A stretch of DNA of 64,000 bases. It comes from CAXXHQ01 sp963665265. Lineage in GTDB: Bacteria > Planctomycetota > Planctomycetia > Pirellulales > Thermoguttaceae. Under the pieces are notes generated by a model that worked only from the letters and a program-made list of their open reading frames with translations, had not been told where the DNA came from and did not search any database. The stretch covers positions 2,418,001 to 2,482,000 of the forward strand of contig OY762224.2 of assembly GCA_963665265.2 (NCBI GenBank). The letters run 5' to 3'. Position 1 is the stretch's first letter, and each line of letters starts with the position of its first letter. Below, piece by piece: positions 44,324 through 53,470 of this stretch. The position numbers and the translations under genes were made by a program.

Positions 44324-45150
44324 CACTGCAGTTCCTTCTCGCTCAACTCTAGTATCCGCCCGATCGGTATCCGCGTGATTCTCGCCCGAATCATCCATTC
44401 CAGCGTACCGGTCATTTCGCGAATATGAACGCCGGGAATCGCCTCTTGCGAATGGTTCGGTTCCGTAACTTTATCGATGCCGACGTTCACGCCGTTCATG
44501 CTCGTTTGATTAAACACGAAGGCCACGTAGAAATTCTCGGGCACTTTCACAGGCTGAATCTTAATCGTATACCACCGCTCTGCCGCTTTGGCGAACGTGG
44601 AATAAGGCTTTGTGAGTTTGCACCCTTTTTTCATCTTCTCGTCGGCAATGTAGATGAAGAAATCCATCTCAGGCGCCTTCAGCAAGCCGAATCGTGAGGC
44701 GTAGATTTGCACTTGATCGACGTACCAATCCCCCTCGGCCGGTCGTTTGAAGCGGATGGCATGGCCGCCAGCCGGCGCGGAGCGTTTCAGGTCCATTTGC
44801 CCGTCGTCGTATTTAAGCCATACCGGCGACATTTCTTTCGCCTTGGCGACCCAATCTTCCTGCTTCGGATAATTTTCGATCACTTTTTGGAATGCAACGA
44901 CCGCCTCGGCGTTCTTTTTTTCTTTGAAATAGAGCTCGGCAAGGCGATATTGCGACTCGGCGGCGATCGCATCTTCACCTTTCGCTCCGGCGATCGATTT
45001 CTTATAGTAGTTAATCGCTGAAGTCGCCTCGGAAGCCTGCTCGGCCTCGACGCCTTTTTTCAGCCATTCGCCGGCAGTCTCGGCCCACGCCGAAACGCAT
45101 GAGGCCGCGAAACCGATCGAAAAAACGAAGCCTAACGCAAGAGTACGCAC
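44323..45150 (-). CDS. Secreted TPR-repeat protein of unknown function
   Basis: 275 residues from GTG 45150, with GAGGGAG eight bases upstream. Signal peptide about 1-23 (ALGFVFSIGFAASCVSAWAE). Helical repeats follow at about 25-105 (EATSAINYYKKSIAGAKGEDAIAAESQYRLAELYF and NAEAVVAFQKVIENYP), typical TPR/BamD-like. The C-terminal region (about 120-275) is beta-rich (GHAIRFKRPAEGDWYVDQVQIYASRFG) and unrecognised. It is probably periplasmic. It is transcribed divergently from lpxB. Confidence 0.85.
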   Translation of the reverse strand: MRTLALGFVFSIGFAASCVSAWAETAGEWLKKGVEAEQASEATSAINYYKKSIAGAKGEDAIAAESQYRLAELYFKEKKNAEAVVAFQKVIENYPKQEDWVAKAKEMSPVWLKYDDGQMDLKRSAPAGGHAIRFKRPAEGDWYVDQVQIYASRFGLLKAPEMDFFIYIADEKMKKGCKLTKPYSTFAKAAERWYTIKIQPVKVPENFYVAFVFNQTSMNGVNVGIDKVTEPNHSQEAIPGVHIREMTGTLEWMIRARITRIPIGRILELSEKELQ

Positions 45151-45202
45151 GATTTCGACTCCCTCGAATGATATAATTCGCTACGTAAGGATACGACGCT
45201 AG

Positions 45203-46456
45203 ATGACGGATCGCAAACAAGAAAACGGGCCGCCGAGCAAGCCTTTGACGGTGTTTTTCTCGGCTGGCGAGCCGAGCGGCGACCTTCACGGCGCCAATCT
45301 AATCCGCGAACTGAAGCGGCGAAGCCCCGATCTGCGGGCCGTCGGTTATGGCGGTCCGCAAATGGCCGAGGCGGGAGCTGAATTGCATGCCGATCTCACC
45401 GCTTTGGCCGTTATGTGGTTTGCCCGGGCGTTGTTGAACCTTCATAAGTTCCGTCGCATGGTTTTCGACGCCGAAAAATACTTTCAGGAAACGCCCCCCG
45501 ACGCCGTCGTTCTCATTGATTATCCCGGCTTCAATTGGTGGATTGCCCGAAAGGCGAAGGCCTGCGGGATTCCGGTGTTCTATTATGTGCCCCCGCAAAT
45601 TTGGGCATGGGCGTCTTGGCGCATCGAAAAAATGCGCAAATTTGTCGACCATATCCTTTGCAGTCTTCCCTTTGAAAAACCTTGGTATGAAGAGCAAGGG
45701 TGTAAAGCGACTTATGTGGGGCATCCTTTTTTCGACGAGGTCCGCCGTCGGCCGCTCGATCAGGCGTTCTTGGACAAATATGCGAGCGAAAAACAAAGTG
45801 GGGGGCGGCTAGTCGCCATTTTGCCAGGCTCACGAACGCAAGAGGTGACTCACAACTTGAGGTGGTTCTTCAAGTCGGCCGAACGGATCCGTCGCAAGGT
45901 TCCGAATGCTCGATTTCTGATCGCCTGTTTTCGTCCTCATCACGAAGAAATTGCCCAAAAGTTACTTGCCGAAATGAAAATTACCGGCGTCGAGTTTCCG
46001 GTTGACGTTTGGGTAGGAAAGACAGCCGAAATCATGGCCTCGGCCGACTGTGCAATGAGCGTTTCCGGCTCCGTTTCGATGGAGCTCCTTCATTACGGCG
46101 TGCCGACGGTAATTTTGTACTGGATTCGGCATTACGCCTATTTTGTGCAACGCTATCTCCGCAAGGTAAAGTACATTACGTTAGTCAATTTGCTGGCCGA
46201 AGAGCGACTGCACACCGGCGACATTACGCCGTTCGATCCGAATCAGCCCGACGCTGCGCGGATTCCGTTCCCCGAGTATCTGACCTGGGAAGACAAGTCG
46301 GAGCAAATCGCGGGGCATATCGTCGAGTGGCTGACGAATCCGGCGGCGATGGCCGAGCGGAAAGCGATCTTGGCCTCTCTGAAGGAGCGTTTCGGCGATC
46401 CCGGCGCTACGCAGCGGGCGACCGACTATATTTTGAAAGCATTGAATAGGGAATAA
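45203..46456 (+). CDS. lpxB: Lipid-A-disaccharide synthase LpxB
   Basis: 417 residues, AAGGA site upstream. It starts with the LpxB signature FFSAGEPSGDLHGANLIRELKRR, then YGGPQMAEAGAEL, LIDYPGFNWWIARKAK, YYVPPQIWAW and LPGSRTQEV, and the UDP-binding end with GSVSMELLHYGVPTVILYW. It joins UDP-2,3-diacylglucosamine to lipid X to make the lipid A disaccharide on the inner membrane. Its presence implies an outer membrane with lipid A. The next gene follows after 30 bases. Confidence 0.96.
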   Translation: MTDRKQENGPPSKPLTVFFSAGEPSGDLHGANLIRELKRRSPDLRAVGYGGPQMAEAGAELHADLTALAVMWFARALLNLHKFRRMVFDAEKYFQETPPDAVVLIDYPGFNWWIARKAKACGIPVFYYVPPQIWAWASWRIEKMRKFVDHILCSLPFEKPWYEEQGCKATYVGHPFFDEVRRRPLDQAFLDKYASEKQSGGRLVAILPGSRTQEVTHNLRWFFKSAERIRRKVPNARFLIACFRPHHEEIAQKLLAEMKITGVEFPVDVWVGKTAEIMASADCAMSVSGSVSMELLHYGVPTVILYWIRHYAYFVQRYLRKVKYITLVNLLAEERLHTGDITPFDPNQPDAARIPFPEYLTWEDKSEQIAGHIVEWLTNPAAMAERKAILASLKERFGDPGATQRATDYILKALNRE

Positions 46457-46486
46457 TCGCCCGATAGCGGCAAAGGAGATGCGCCC

Positions 46487-47236
46487 GTGTTTTGCGACCC
46501 AGCCCCCAGTCCTTACGATCTCAATTTCAAACTGTTCGGGTTTCCCGTTCGAATTCACTATGGTTTTTGGCTGGGCGCATTAATTCTCGGCTCCAATAAT
46601 TTTCGATCGCTAAAGGAAATGTTGATTTGGGTCTCCGCGATGTTCGCGGCGATTCTGATTCACGAACTGGGGCACGCATTTGCCGGTCGCTACTTCGGCG
46701 CCTATCCCAGCATCATTCTCTACGCCATGGGCGGATTGACGAGCGACGCTCGCAATTACGAGTCGGAAAGAACCGCTTTTCGTCGTGTTTTCATCAGTTT
46801 TGCCGGACCGGGGGCGGGATTTTTGTTCGTTGCCGCCGTTGCGATGGTCGCTCGACTGACCGGCGTTCCGGTGACGTGGGAAAAACCGTTTGATTTTTTT
46901 CCCAATCAACTTAGTTTTTTCCCGATCATTTACTTTGCCAGTCCAATTCTCTCTTTTTGGGTCTATTTAGTCATTTGGATGTCGATCGTTTGGGGGTTGT
47001 TGAATCTATTGCCGATCTATCCGCTCGACGGCGGTCAGATCGCCCGCAACCTGCTTTTGTCATTGCCGATTCCCGATCCGTTTCTTATCTCTTTATGTCT
47101 GTCTTTCGGCTGTGCGTCGGTTGTTGCCCTTTATTGCGGAGCGAATCGAAGTTGGTTGGCGGCATTGTTCTTCGGCTCATTTGCTTACGATAATTTCCGT
47201 ATGATTCAATCTTATCGAAGTCGTCGCGGTTGGTGA
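46487..47236 (+). CDS. Site-2 protease-like M50 family metalloprotease
   Basis: 249 residues from GTG 46487, with AAAGGAGAT upstream. A zinc motif HELGHAFAGRYFG (about 59-71) lies in the first membrane helices, and the distant third ligand motif is NLLPIYPLDGGQ. About six membrane segments are visible. The family cuts membrane proteins within the bilayer, for example anti-sigma factors. It lies 30 bases after lpxB, so the two may share a transcript. Confidence 0.92.
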   Translation: MFCDPAPSPYDLNFKLFGFPVRIHYGFWLGALILGSNNFRSLKEMLIWVSAMFAAILIHELGHAFAGRYFGAYPSIILYAMGGLTSDARNYESERTAFRRVFISFAGPGAGFLFVAAVAMVARLTGVPVTWEKPFDFFPNQLSFFPIIYFASPILSFWVYLVIWMSIVWGLLNLLPIYPLDGGQIARNLLLSLPIPDPFLISLCLSFGCASVVALYCGANRSWLAALFFGSFAYDNFRMIQSYRSRRGW

Positions 47237-47548
47237 GCGAAGTTCTCAGGTGAGTTTCAATTCAGCGACGAGATTGTCAAGTTCTTGCAAAAAAATTTGT
47301 AATCGAATGCGGTTCGCAAAAAGAAAAACTATCGAAGCACTGTAAATTTTCCGATTAGGTATTGAAAAGTTCGACAAATCTGGTAAAAAACTTTTGCACG
47401 CAGTAATGCAGGATGCAATCTTCTTCGTCGATGAAGGATATTTCGATGAAGAAGCATGAACGAATCTTATTCACAAGTCGGCTTGCGAGCGTCGACTCTC
47501 GACGTCGAGAAGAAAAAGGCCGACGAACACCCTAATGGAGATTTTGCT
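47237..47548. other. Intergenic region upstream of the histone-like gene
   Basis: AT-rich, about 310 bases. No gene seen. A longer in-frame start at 47456 exists, but the SD-supported start is at 47549. Confidence 0.5.
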
Positions 47549-47722
47549 GTGGCCAAGAAGACTGTTAAGAAAGCGGCGAAGAAAGTAGCGAAGAAGGCTG
47601 CGAAGAAGGTAGCCAAGAAGGCTCCCGTGAAGAAGGCCGCCAAGAAGGTCGCGAAAAAGGCCGCTAAGAAGGTTGCGAAGAAAGTAGCGAAGAAAGACGA
47701 TTGCTGCTGCGGCTGCAAATAG
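47549..47722 (+). CDS. Histone H1-like Lys/Ala-rich protein with Cys-rich tail
   Basis: 57 residues from GTG 47549, chosen because GGAG lies eight bases upstream (47537-47540). It is made of AAKKVAKK repeats, as in bacterial histone H1-like and AlgP/HC-type DNA-binding proteins, with Pro in one hinge (APVKKAA). The tail is DDCCCGCK, four cysteines in five residues, which could bind metal or form disulfides. This tail is not part of the H1-like family as I know it. It probably binds DNA non-specifically. It has its own strong terminator and was probably expressed as a single gene. Confidence 0.85.
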   Translation: MAKKTVKKAAKKVAKKAAKKVAKKAPVKKAAKKVAKKAAKKVAKKVAKKDDCCCGCK

Positions 47723-47775
47723 TTGCATGCCCCTTCGCCTGACGCTTCGGCGTTAAGCACGGATCACGACGAGAA

Positions 47776-47810
47776 AGAGCCGCGAGAACCTCTCGCGGCT
47801 CTAAGTTTTT
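47776..47810 (+). terminator. Strong rho-independent terminator of the histone-like gene
   Basis: Perfect 12-bp stem AGAGCCGCGAGA with a 3-base loop, followed by AAGTTTTT. Confidence 0.9.
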
Positions 47811-47890
47811 ACCTGGCAATGATTTGCGAATTCTAAGGGGTACTTGGATGGCGGGGAAGTTTTTGCCCGGCGTCGTTTTTGTCGGTTGAT

Positions 47891-48964
47891 TTATTTTAGG
47901 ATCGTTAGGTTAGGCAACGGCGGTTCTTTTCGTCGCGAGGTCACTAATCCCTGGACCAAATTCGCGCTAATCGTTTCCAAATACGGTCGGGCTTGTTCGT
48001 TCTCGAACGATGCGGCGATCAAGCCGTCGTCGGCTTTCGCTCGCAGCTCCGGAATCAGCGGGATCTCGCCGAGGAAGGGGATACGCAATTCTTTCGCGCA
48101 CTTTTCCGCTCCGCCGGAGCTAAAAATATCGTGGCGTGCCTGGCAGTTCGAGCAAATGAAGAAACTCATGTTTTCGACCATGCCAAGGACGTCGATATTC
48201 ACCTTTTCAAACATCTTCACCGCCTTCACCGCGTCGAGCAGCGCCACGTCTTGCGGCGTGCAGACGACCACGGCCCCGGTCAGCGGAATCAATTGCGAAA
48301 GCGAAATGGCGATGTCTCCGGTGCCCGGCGGCATGTCGATGATAAGGTAATCGAGGTCGCCCCACTCGGTGTCTCGTAAAAACTGCGTTAATGCCGTATT
48401 CAGCATAGGGCCTCGCCAAATGACCGCTTCCCCCTGCGGAATCAGCAATCCCATCGACATAATCTTTAATCTGGAGACCTCAATTGGCTGAATCCGGTTG
48501 TCGATCATGTATGGCTTTTCGTTGCAGCCGAGCAGATGCGGCACGCTTGGACCATAGACGTCGGCGTCCATCAGGCCGACCTTGCATCCGGCGCGGGCGA
48601 GTCCTAACGCCAAGTAGGCTGATACCGAACTCTTGCCGACCCCTCCTTTCCCGGCTCCGACGGCGATAACGCTCTTGGCCGTCAGGCCGATCTCGCCCAG
48701 CTTTTCCGGCTTCCGTTCGTGCGTCTCCGTTTCGACATTGACCTTAGCTTGCGGAAACGCCGACTTCAGCGTGTTTTCCAACTCAGCGCGAGTTTGCGAC
48801 CAAACCGGCGCCGCCCAAGTCGTTAAACCAAGGCGAACCGAGATACGATCCTCGCAGACTTCTAGCCCATGCACTTGATTCATCGTCGTGACGCTTCGAC
48901 CCGATTCCGGGTCTTGGAATTTTTGTAAAACGTCGCGAACGTCTTTTTCGGAGATCAAAACCAT
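47891..48964 (-). CDS. mrp: Mrp/ApbC-family Fe-S carrier ATPase
   Basis: 357 residues. An N-terminal MIP18/DUF59-like domain (about 5-80) precedes the P-loop AVGAGKGGVGKSSVSAYLA, the deviant Walker A that defines the family. LMDADVYGPSVPHLLG and IIDMPPGTGDIAISL follow, and the C-terminal cysteine pair is in FFICSNCQARHDIFSSGG. It carries 4Fe-4S clusters to apo-proteins. It starts 39 bases after the hypothetical gene at 49003-49464, on the same strand. Confidence 0.95.
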   Translation of the reverse strand: MVLISEKDVRDVLQKFQDPESGRSVTTMNQVHGLEVCEDRISVRLGLTTWAAPVWSQTRAELENTLKSAFPQAKVNVETETHERKPEKLGEIGLTAKSVIAVGAGKGGVGKSSVSAYLALGLARAGCKVGLMDADVYGPSVPHLLGCNEKPYMIDNRIQPIEVSRLKIMSMGLLIPQGEAVIWRGPMLNTALTQFLRDTEWGDLDYLIIDMPPGTGDIAISLSQLIPLTGAVVVCTPQDVALLDAVKAVKMFEKVNIDVLGMVENMSFFICSNCQARHDIFSSGGAEKCAKELRIPFLGEIPLIPELRAKADDGLIAASFENEQARPYLETISANLVQGLVTSRRKEPPLPNLTILK

Positions 48965-49002
48965 GATGCCTTTCTAAACGATGTTCTTGATTTTGGCGTC
49001 GC

Positions 49003-49464
49003 CTACGTCGTCCACGGTAGCGACGCCCATATCCGTTCGACCGCCGATAGTTGCGGGGGGGGGATTTGCGCAAAATGTCGATGGACGATTTGAGCGACAA
49101 GATCGATTCGTCGCGGACTTGTCAGAAAATGAATTGCGCCCGCCTCACGCATCAGCCACTCTTCCGCGGCGTAAGCCCGATCCGCCACGACCGCTATCCG
49201 CAGCCGGGGATGCGCATAACGCTCGCGGACGATCGTTTCGGCGAGCCAAAGCGAGTTTTCCGCCGTCAGTTCAACGATCGCCAGCGAGGCCGGCGCCGCG
49301 TCTAACGTCGCTTGGCACTCGTCGAACGAGCGTGTTTCAGACACACGAATACCGGAATCGCGAAGCTCGCTTCGCAACGCGACGCCCCAGCGGCCAGTGA
49401 GTTCGCAAACCACGCACTTCGCCGTGTCGTCTCGCTCGCTGATTTCAACTGACGTTATTGTCAT
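49003..49464 (-). CDS. Hypothetical protein, degenerate receiver-like
   Basis: 153 residues from ATG 49464; a longer frame to 49491 is possible. The alternating pattern (CVVCELTGRWGVALRSELRDSGIRV, SLAIVELTAENSLWLAE, LRIAVVADRAYAAEEWLMREAGAIHFLTSPRRID) resembles a response-regulator receiver fold in which the phospho-acceptor and acidic pocket are absent. A nine-C/G tract encodes the Pro run in QIPPPQ. It lies between a degenerate sigma-54-activator-like gene and mrp on the same strand. Function is unknown; it may be a protein-protein interaction module. Confidence 0.7.
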   Translation of the reverse strand: MTITSVEISERDDTAKCVVCELTGRWGVALRSELRDSGIRVSETRSFDECQATLDAAPASLAIVELTAENSLWLAETIVRERYAHPRLRIAVVADRAYAAEEWLMREAGAIHFLTSPRRIDLVAQIVHRHFAQIPPPQLSAVERIWASLPWTT

Positions 49465-49569
49465 CGTATGGTTCAAAATTCGCAAAAGCAAGGGATGCGA
49501 AAATCTATTGAATTTTTGGTAAGTCCTGCTCAGTCAATAGCCATTCTGCGATAAAAGGAGGATCATCGG

Positions 49570-51012
49570 CTACATCGGTATCGATAGCTCTTCCATGCGG
49601 CGGTAAAGTCGCGGGCGCGTTAAACCGAGCAATCGGGCGGCTTTTGCCTTATTCCCTTTTGCCCTCGCAAGTGCGCGGCGAATCAGTTCGCGTTCAACAC
49701 GCTGCAAAAATTCGTCAAGAACTACAGTCTCATCCTCTCGCCGAGGATAGGCTGCGGCATGCGCAGCAAATCGAATTTTTTCGGGAAGTTCCTCAATCGC
49801 AATCTCACGGCTCTTTGCGTTGCGGTGACTTTCGACCACGACCTCACGCAACTCTGCCACGTTGCCTGGCCATGAGTACGCCGCTAAACGGTCTATCGCC
49901 TCAGGCGTAAATCCGGCCGATTGCTTCGACTGACTTGCGTTGCACAACTCCAGAATTACCTGCGTCAGCAAAGGAACGTCTTCCCGTCGATTCGCCAGCG
50001 ACGGCAATTCAATCGAGAGCGGCGATAGAAAGGTGGCTAAGTCGCCGCGAAACGCTCCATGCGCCGACAAAGTGACGAGCGAAGTCTCGGTCGTTGCGAT
50101 CACCCGATAGGGAATCCAGCGCCTTGCGATCATTTCGCTAAGGGCCGTTTGCGCCTCCGGGGAAAGGGCGTCGGCCCGAACGAGAACCGCCGTTTTTCGC
50201 GATTGCGGATCGGCCTGCGACGACCTTCCGATCACTTCAAACGTCGAAAGGACTAGTTCGTCAGGAAGCGTCGAGCAATCGAGCGGTACGAAATTTCCCC
50301 CTGCGACTCCGAGCGTCTTGCTTTTATCTAAATGCCCGTAATGAATCGCGGCTGCTAGGCTTTGTCGTCCGGAACCTGTAGGGCCGATGATCGTGACGTT
50401 GCAGCGACAGCCAACGGCAATTTCCGTTTGTCGCCGCGCAAGAGCGGCGGCCGGAGAGTTGCCGAGAATCGCATCCGCGCGAAATCGGCCGGCGATTTCC
50501 TGCCGAAATGCGGCAATCCGATCATGAAGCTCAATAGCGTTCGGATCGACGTTTGACGGCGTCGGGTTTTCCTCGATCGGGCTATCTTCTCCGGCCACAA
50601 CCGTAAGCACGCCGAAAACGTCCGACGCCGAATTTCCAAGCGGAAAAAATCGTGCTGTGCGACGTCGTTGAACGCCGTCGGGCAAAGTTGCAAAAACCGT
50701 TCCGCATTTCGGCTCGCCCTGCAACACGGTCGGCGGGGGACACAAGCCGGCGGCAATTGTTTCAGTAGTTCCGTCCGCAGGTTCCGCAGCGTATTTGCAG
50801 ACAATTCCCAATAAGCTTTCCGGCTCGACTCCCAGCCAGCTTCCGCAAGCCTCGTTGAGATAGACCAACGCGAGATCTTCGTCGAGAACATAGATTGGAT
50901 GCCGTACATTTTCAATCAGTTGAGCGAGTTGCGAAATCGCAGTACGTTTGGAGGTCATTGCAGAAAACGCCGTATTTCGAGGAAACTGATTTAGCGGCAA
51001 TGCGGAAGGCAT
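49570..51012 (-). CDS. PAS-AAA-Fis protein, degenerate relative of sigma-54 activators
   Basis: 480 residues from ATG 51012, with GAGAGG upstream. A PAS-like domain (about 25-145, HPIYVLDEDLALVYLNEACG) is followed by an AAA+ domain in which Walker A reads GPTGSGRQS (Lys replaced by Arg), the GAFTGA loop is absent, and Walker B reads AVLVRADAL without the acidic pair. Fold elements such as FRGDLATFLSPLSIELPSL and YSWPGNVAELREVV are kept. A Fis-type helix-turn-helix (KAKAARLLGLTRPRLYRRMEEL) is intact. It is therefore probably a DNA-binding regulator that neither hydrolyses ATP nor contacts sigma-54. The signal may come through the PAS domain. Confidence 0.85.
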   Translation of the reverse strand: MPSALPLNQFPRNTAFSAMTSKRTAISQLAQLIENVRHPIYVLDEDLALVYLNEACGSWLGVEPESLLGIVCKYAAEPADGTTETIAAGLCPPPTVLQGEPKCGTVFATLPDGVQRRRTARFFPLGNSASDVFGVLTVVAGEDSPIEENPTPSNVDPNAIELHDRIAAFRQEIAGRFRADAILGNSPAAALARRQTEIAVGCRCNVTIIGPTGSGRQSLAAAIHYGHLDKSKTLGVAGGNFVPLDCSTLPDELVLSTFEVIGRSSQADPQSRKTAVLVRADALSPEAQTALSEMIARRWIPYRVIATTETSLVTLSAHGAFRGDLATFLSPLSIELPSLANRREDVPLLTQVILELCNASQSKQSAGFTPEAIDRLAAYSWPGNVAELREVVVESHRNAKSREIAIEELPEKIRFAAHAAAYPRREDETVVLDEFLQRVERELIRRALARAKGNKAKAARLLGLTRPRLYRRMEELSIPM

Positions 51013-51119
51013 GCGATGCCAACCTCTCGCCTATATTATGTCGAAACTGTCGAAACTAAAAGTGATGTCTCTTTGCGCATCGGGTGTATTGAGCGGAGCC
51101 GAATAAAGTCCATAAAAGA

Positions 51120-51160
51120 GCAAACGCCCGGCGAATGCAATATCTTCGCCGGGCGTTTGC
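51120..51160. terminator. Terminator beyond tRNA-Leu (minus strand)
   Basis: Perfect 16-bp stem GCAAACGCCCGGCGAA with a 9-base loop. Read on the minus strand it is followed by CTTTTAT, read on plus by GTTTTG. It should end the tRNA transcript. Confidence 0.85.
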
Positions 51161-51234
51161 GTTTTGAGACAATTCCAGTTAAGCCCTCGCCAGTGATTAT
51201 TTGGTCTGGGAAAGGTCGCGACGGAATCATCAAG

Positions 51235-51320
51235 TGCCGAAGAGAGGACTCGAACCTCCACGGGAGTTAAAGCCCACATGGTCCTGAGCCATGCGCGTCT
51301 GCCAATTCCGCCACTTCGGC
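51235..51320 (-). tRNA. tRNA-Leu(CAG)
   Basis: On the minus strand the 86-base gene begins GCCGAAGTGGCGGAATTGGC and ends with CTTCGGC plus discriminator A. The acceptor pairs GCCGAAG with CTTCGGC. The anticodon stem-loop CATGG CTCAGGA CCATG gives anticodon CAG. A long variable arm (TGGGC...GCCCG type) and the TTCGAGTC T-loop are present, as expected for class II Leu tRNA. CCA is not encoded. Reads CUG codons. Confidence 0.95.
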
Positions 51321-51456
51321 GCGTAAATCATATAAAAGAACTTCTGTTATTTAACGAGAAATGAATGCCTGATGCAAGGAGGGGGTGTTTGAAATGGAAC
51401 CTCTTTTCGTTGTAGATATTTACAATTCGCGTTTTGTGGTTTTCGCAATGCGGGCG

Positions 51457-51492
51457 CAAAAAAACGCCGCTCCCGAAAACCGAGAGCGGCGT
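51457..51492 (-). terminator. Rho-independent terminator of the DUF1559 gene
   Basis: 9-bp stem (ACGCCGCTC and complement), which on the minus strand is followed by seven T, 28 bases after the stop. Confidence 0.85.
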
Positions 51493-51519
51493 CCTGTATG
51501 CAACGACTAGCTTAAGCTA

Positions 51520-52785
51520 TTAAATTTCCGGGGTCGGATCGCCGTTGTTGCGAGTCAAGTTAAAGAAGTATGCCGCGAAGTCAACAGATTTGCTGACGCT
51601 GCGAACGCTGGCATCGCCAAAAACATGGTTAACCGAAGACGGGTGACCCGAAGACGGTCCATAACGATTTTGGCCGCTCAAGTTCGTTACCATGTAGCTG
51701 CTCAGATTGTAGAATTCGCCCTTTGCGGTCCCGTAGACAACCGCATCCTTACCGGTGGCGGGGTTAAAGTCCATCGCTAAGAACGTTTTATATGCTTGAA
51801 TGGTGGAGCCGGCTTCCGCGTCATATTTTCCATTAAAGCCAGTGCTCGTATCGGCGCCAGGAACGTAGAATGTGCCGCCCGAGTAGATTTGGTTGTAAAC
51901 AACCTGTTTTTTCGTAGCAGTGGTGGTGCCGCTGCCGCCGGCCGCATAATCATTCGGAATACCGGCGATAATCGTTTCGGGGCCAGCTATCCAGCAGCTA
52001 AACGTATTGTCCATACATTCAGTAAGCATCAGAGTGTGTGAAGTGCCGTCGGTTAGGTCGCCGATGCGTTTTCCATCGCCGGGGGGTAATGCGCCGTCCG
52101 GATGGATGGTCTGGGCGATCGTCGCGTCCGTCGGATAAGTGGCACCGCCAGGAAGGCCGCCAGAAGGCGCGGAAGTTATAGCGTAGGCAAGACTGGCAAG
52201 CGAGGAAGCGCCGATTGCCTTGTAGTTCGTTACCGCGAAAGGCTTGGTCGAAGAACCCGCGCTTACGCGTTGCGGGGAATTGCCGTCAACCGAATCGTTC
52301 GGATTGCTCGAGCAAATCAACTCTTTTAGGACCGTGCTGCGTGCTATTTGGATATTGTTAATTTCCTGGGTCGTGATGGTGGGCGCGGTGCCGCCGCCGA
52401 CTCCAACGGCGGAAATAGTTGTAGAGCTGCCGGTCTCAAGGGTGCCGTTGGGAATAACCTTCATCGGAAGGCTGTCATAAATGGCGCCGTATTCCATGAA
52501 GGGGAGGCATCTTGCAATAAAGCTCCAACCGCCGCATCTTCTGGTATCGATGCCGGCACCTGTTTGGAAAACTTGCGCGCCGCCGGGGAACTTCTTCATG
52601 CCGTCATGAAAGTTGTGAAGCGCAATGCCCAATTGTCGCATGTTGTTGACGCAAGCGGCTCGACGGGCGGCTTCACGAGCCGCTTGGATCGCCGGGAGCA
52701 ACAAGGCGATCAAAATGCCGATGATGGCGATAACCACCAACAGCTCGACGAGGGTGAAACCTCGCTTCTCTGAACGTGTGACCAT
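51520..52785 (-). CDS. DUF1559 protein with prepilin-type N-terminus
   Basis: 421 residues from ATG 52785, with GGAGGT eight bases upstream; the frame continues to 52881 but lacks such a site. The start MVTRSEKRGFTLVELLVVIA is a type IV pilin/pseudopilin N-methylation signal, with cleavage expected after Gly in KRG. The helix AREAARRAACVNNMRQLGIALHNFH follows. The C-terminal VNHVFGDASVRSVSKSVDF resembles the H-x9-DG end found in the large planctomycete DUF1559/SBP_bac_10 family. These proteins are abundant in planctomycetes; their role is not known. No secretion genes are adjacent. Confidence 0.94.
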   Translation of the reverse strand: MVTRSEKRGFTLVELLVVIAIIGILIALLLPAIQAAREAARRAACVNNMRQLGIALHNFHDGMKKFPGGAQVFQTGAGIDTRRCGGWSFIARCLPFMEYGAIYDSLPMKVIPNGTLETGSSTTISAVGVGGGTAPTITTQEINNIQIARSTVLKELICSSNPNDSVDGNSPQRVSAGSSTKPFAVTNYKAIGASSLASLAYAITSAPSGGLPGGATYPTDATIAQTIHPDGALPPGDGKRIGDLTDGTSHTLMLTECMDNTFSCWIAGPETIIAGIPNDYAAGGSGTTTATKKQVVYNQIYSGGTFYVPGADTSTGFNGKYDAEAGSTIQAYKTFLAMDFNPATGKDAVVYGTAKGEFYNLSSYMVTNLSGQNRYGPSSGHPSSVNHVFGDASVRSVSKSVDFAAYFFNLTRNNGDPTPEI

Positions 52786-53193
52786 AAAACTAACCTCCAA
52801 AAAATAAATAGATGAGGAAAGGTTCGCGACGAACGTCGTCGCAGGCGCAATGTGATTTGTAGTATTAACGGAAAGAGGCAAGCATCGTGAACTTGATGAT
52901 TCATCGAGCGCGAACGTCGTCGTGCGACTCCAGACACCTACAAAACGCGAATTGCGATTTCGTTAGCAATGCGTTTACCAAATGTGAGGAACCGAAAACG
53001 AACGTCGGACTCAATAAGGCTCGCGGAGGAAGGCAGGCATGCTGACGAGCTAGAGGAAAAAATACAATAATTACTGAAAACGCAAACTACAAAGTAGCGA
53101 GTCAGCCGCATTCTCCGCTCGACGAGCCGATCAACCGTGATCCAAACTCATTCCGCCATACTAGGAACATCAGACCGGATGTTCTCGATATCG

Positions 53194-53223
53194 ATTCTAT
53201 GATATTGCCCCTTGGTTTGTCAA
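53194..53223 (-). promoter_or_regulatory. Strong sigma-70 promoter for the DUF1559 gene
   Basis: On the minus strand a perfect TTGACA, an 18-base spacer and TAGAAT. It lies about 410 bases upstream of the gene start. Confidence 0.7.
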
Positions 53224-53470
53224 ATGTTTTTTACCAACGGACTTAGGTTAAGTTAAAAAAATTTTGGTCGAGGTTAATCCGTTCTCTAAGGGGGGGGGCT
53301 CCTGGAGCCTCGCGCATGGAAAAACTTCAATGCCCCCTCTTTGTTCGGCACTCACTCGTTAATTCTTAACGTGAACTTTCGATATGATCGCAGCTCCGGC
53401 AGGCTCTTGGGCGGACGAGAGCGAAGCAGCGGATTCTGCGGCGCATGTCACCTCGGCGAGAGCAATTAAT

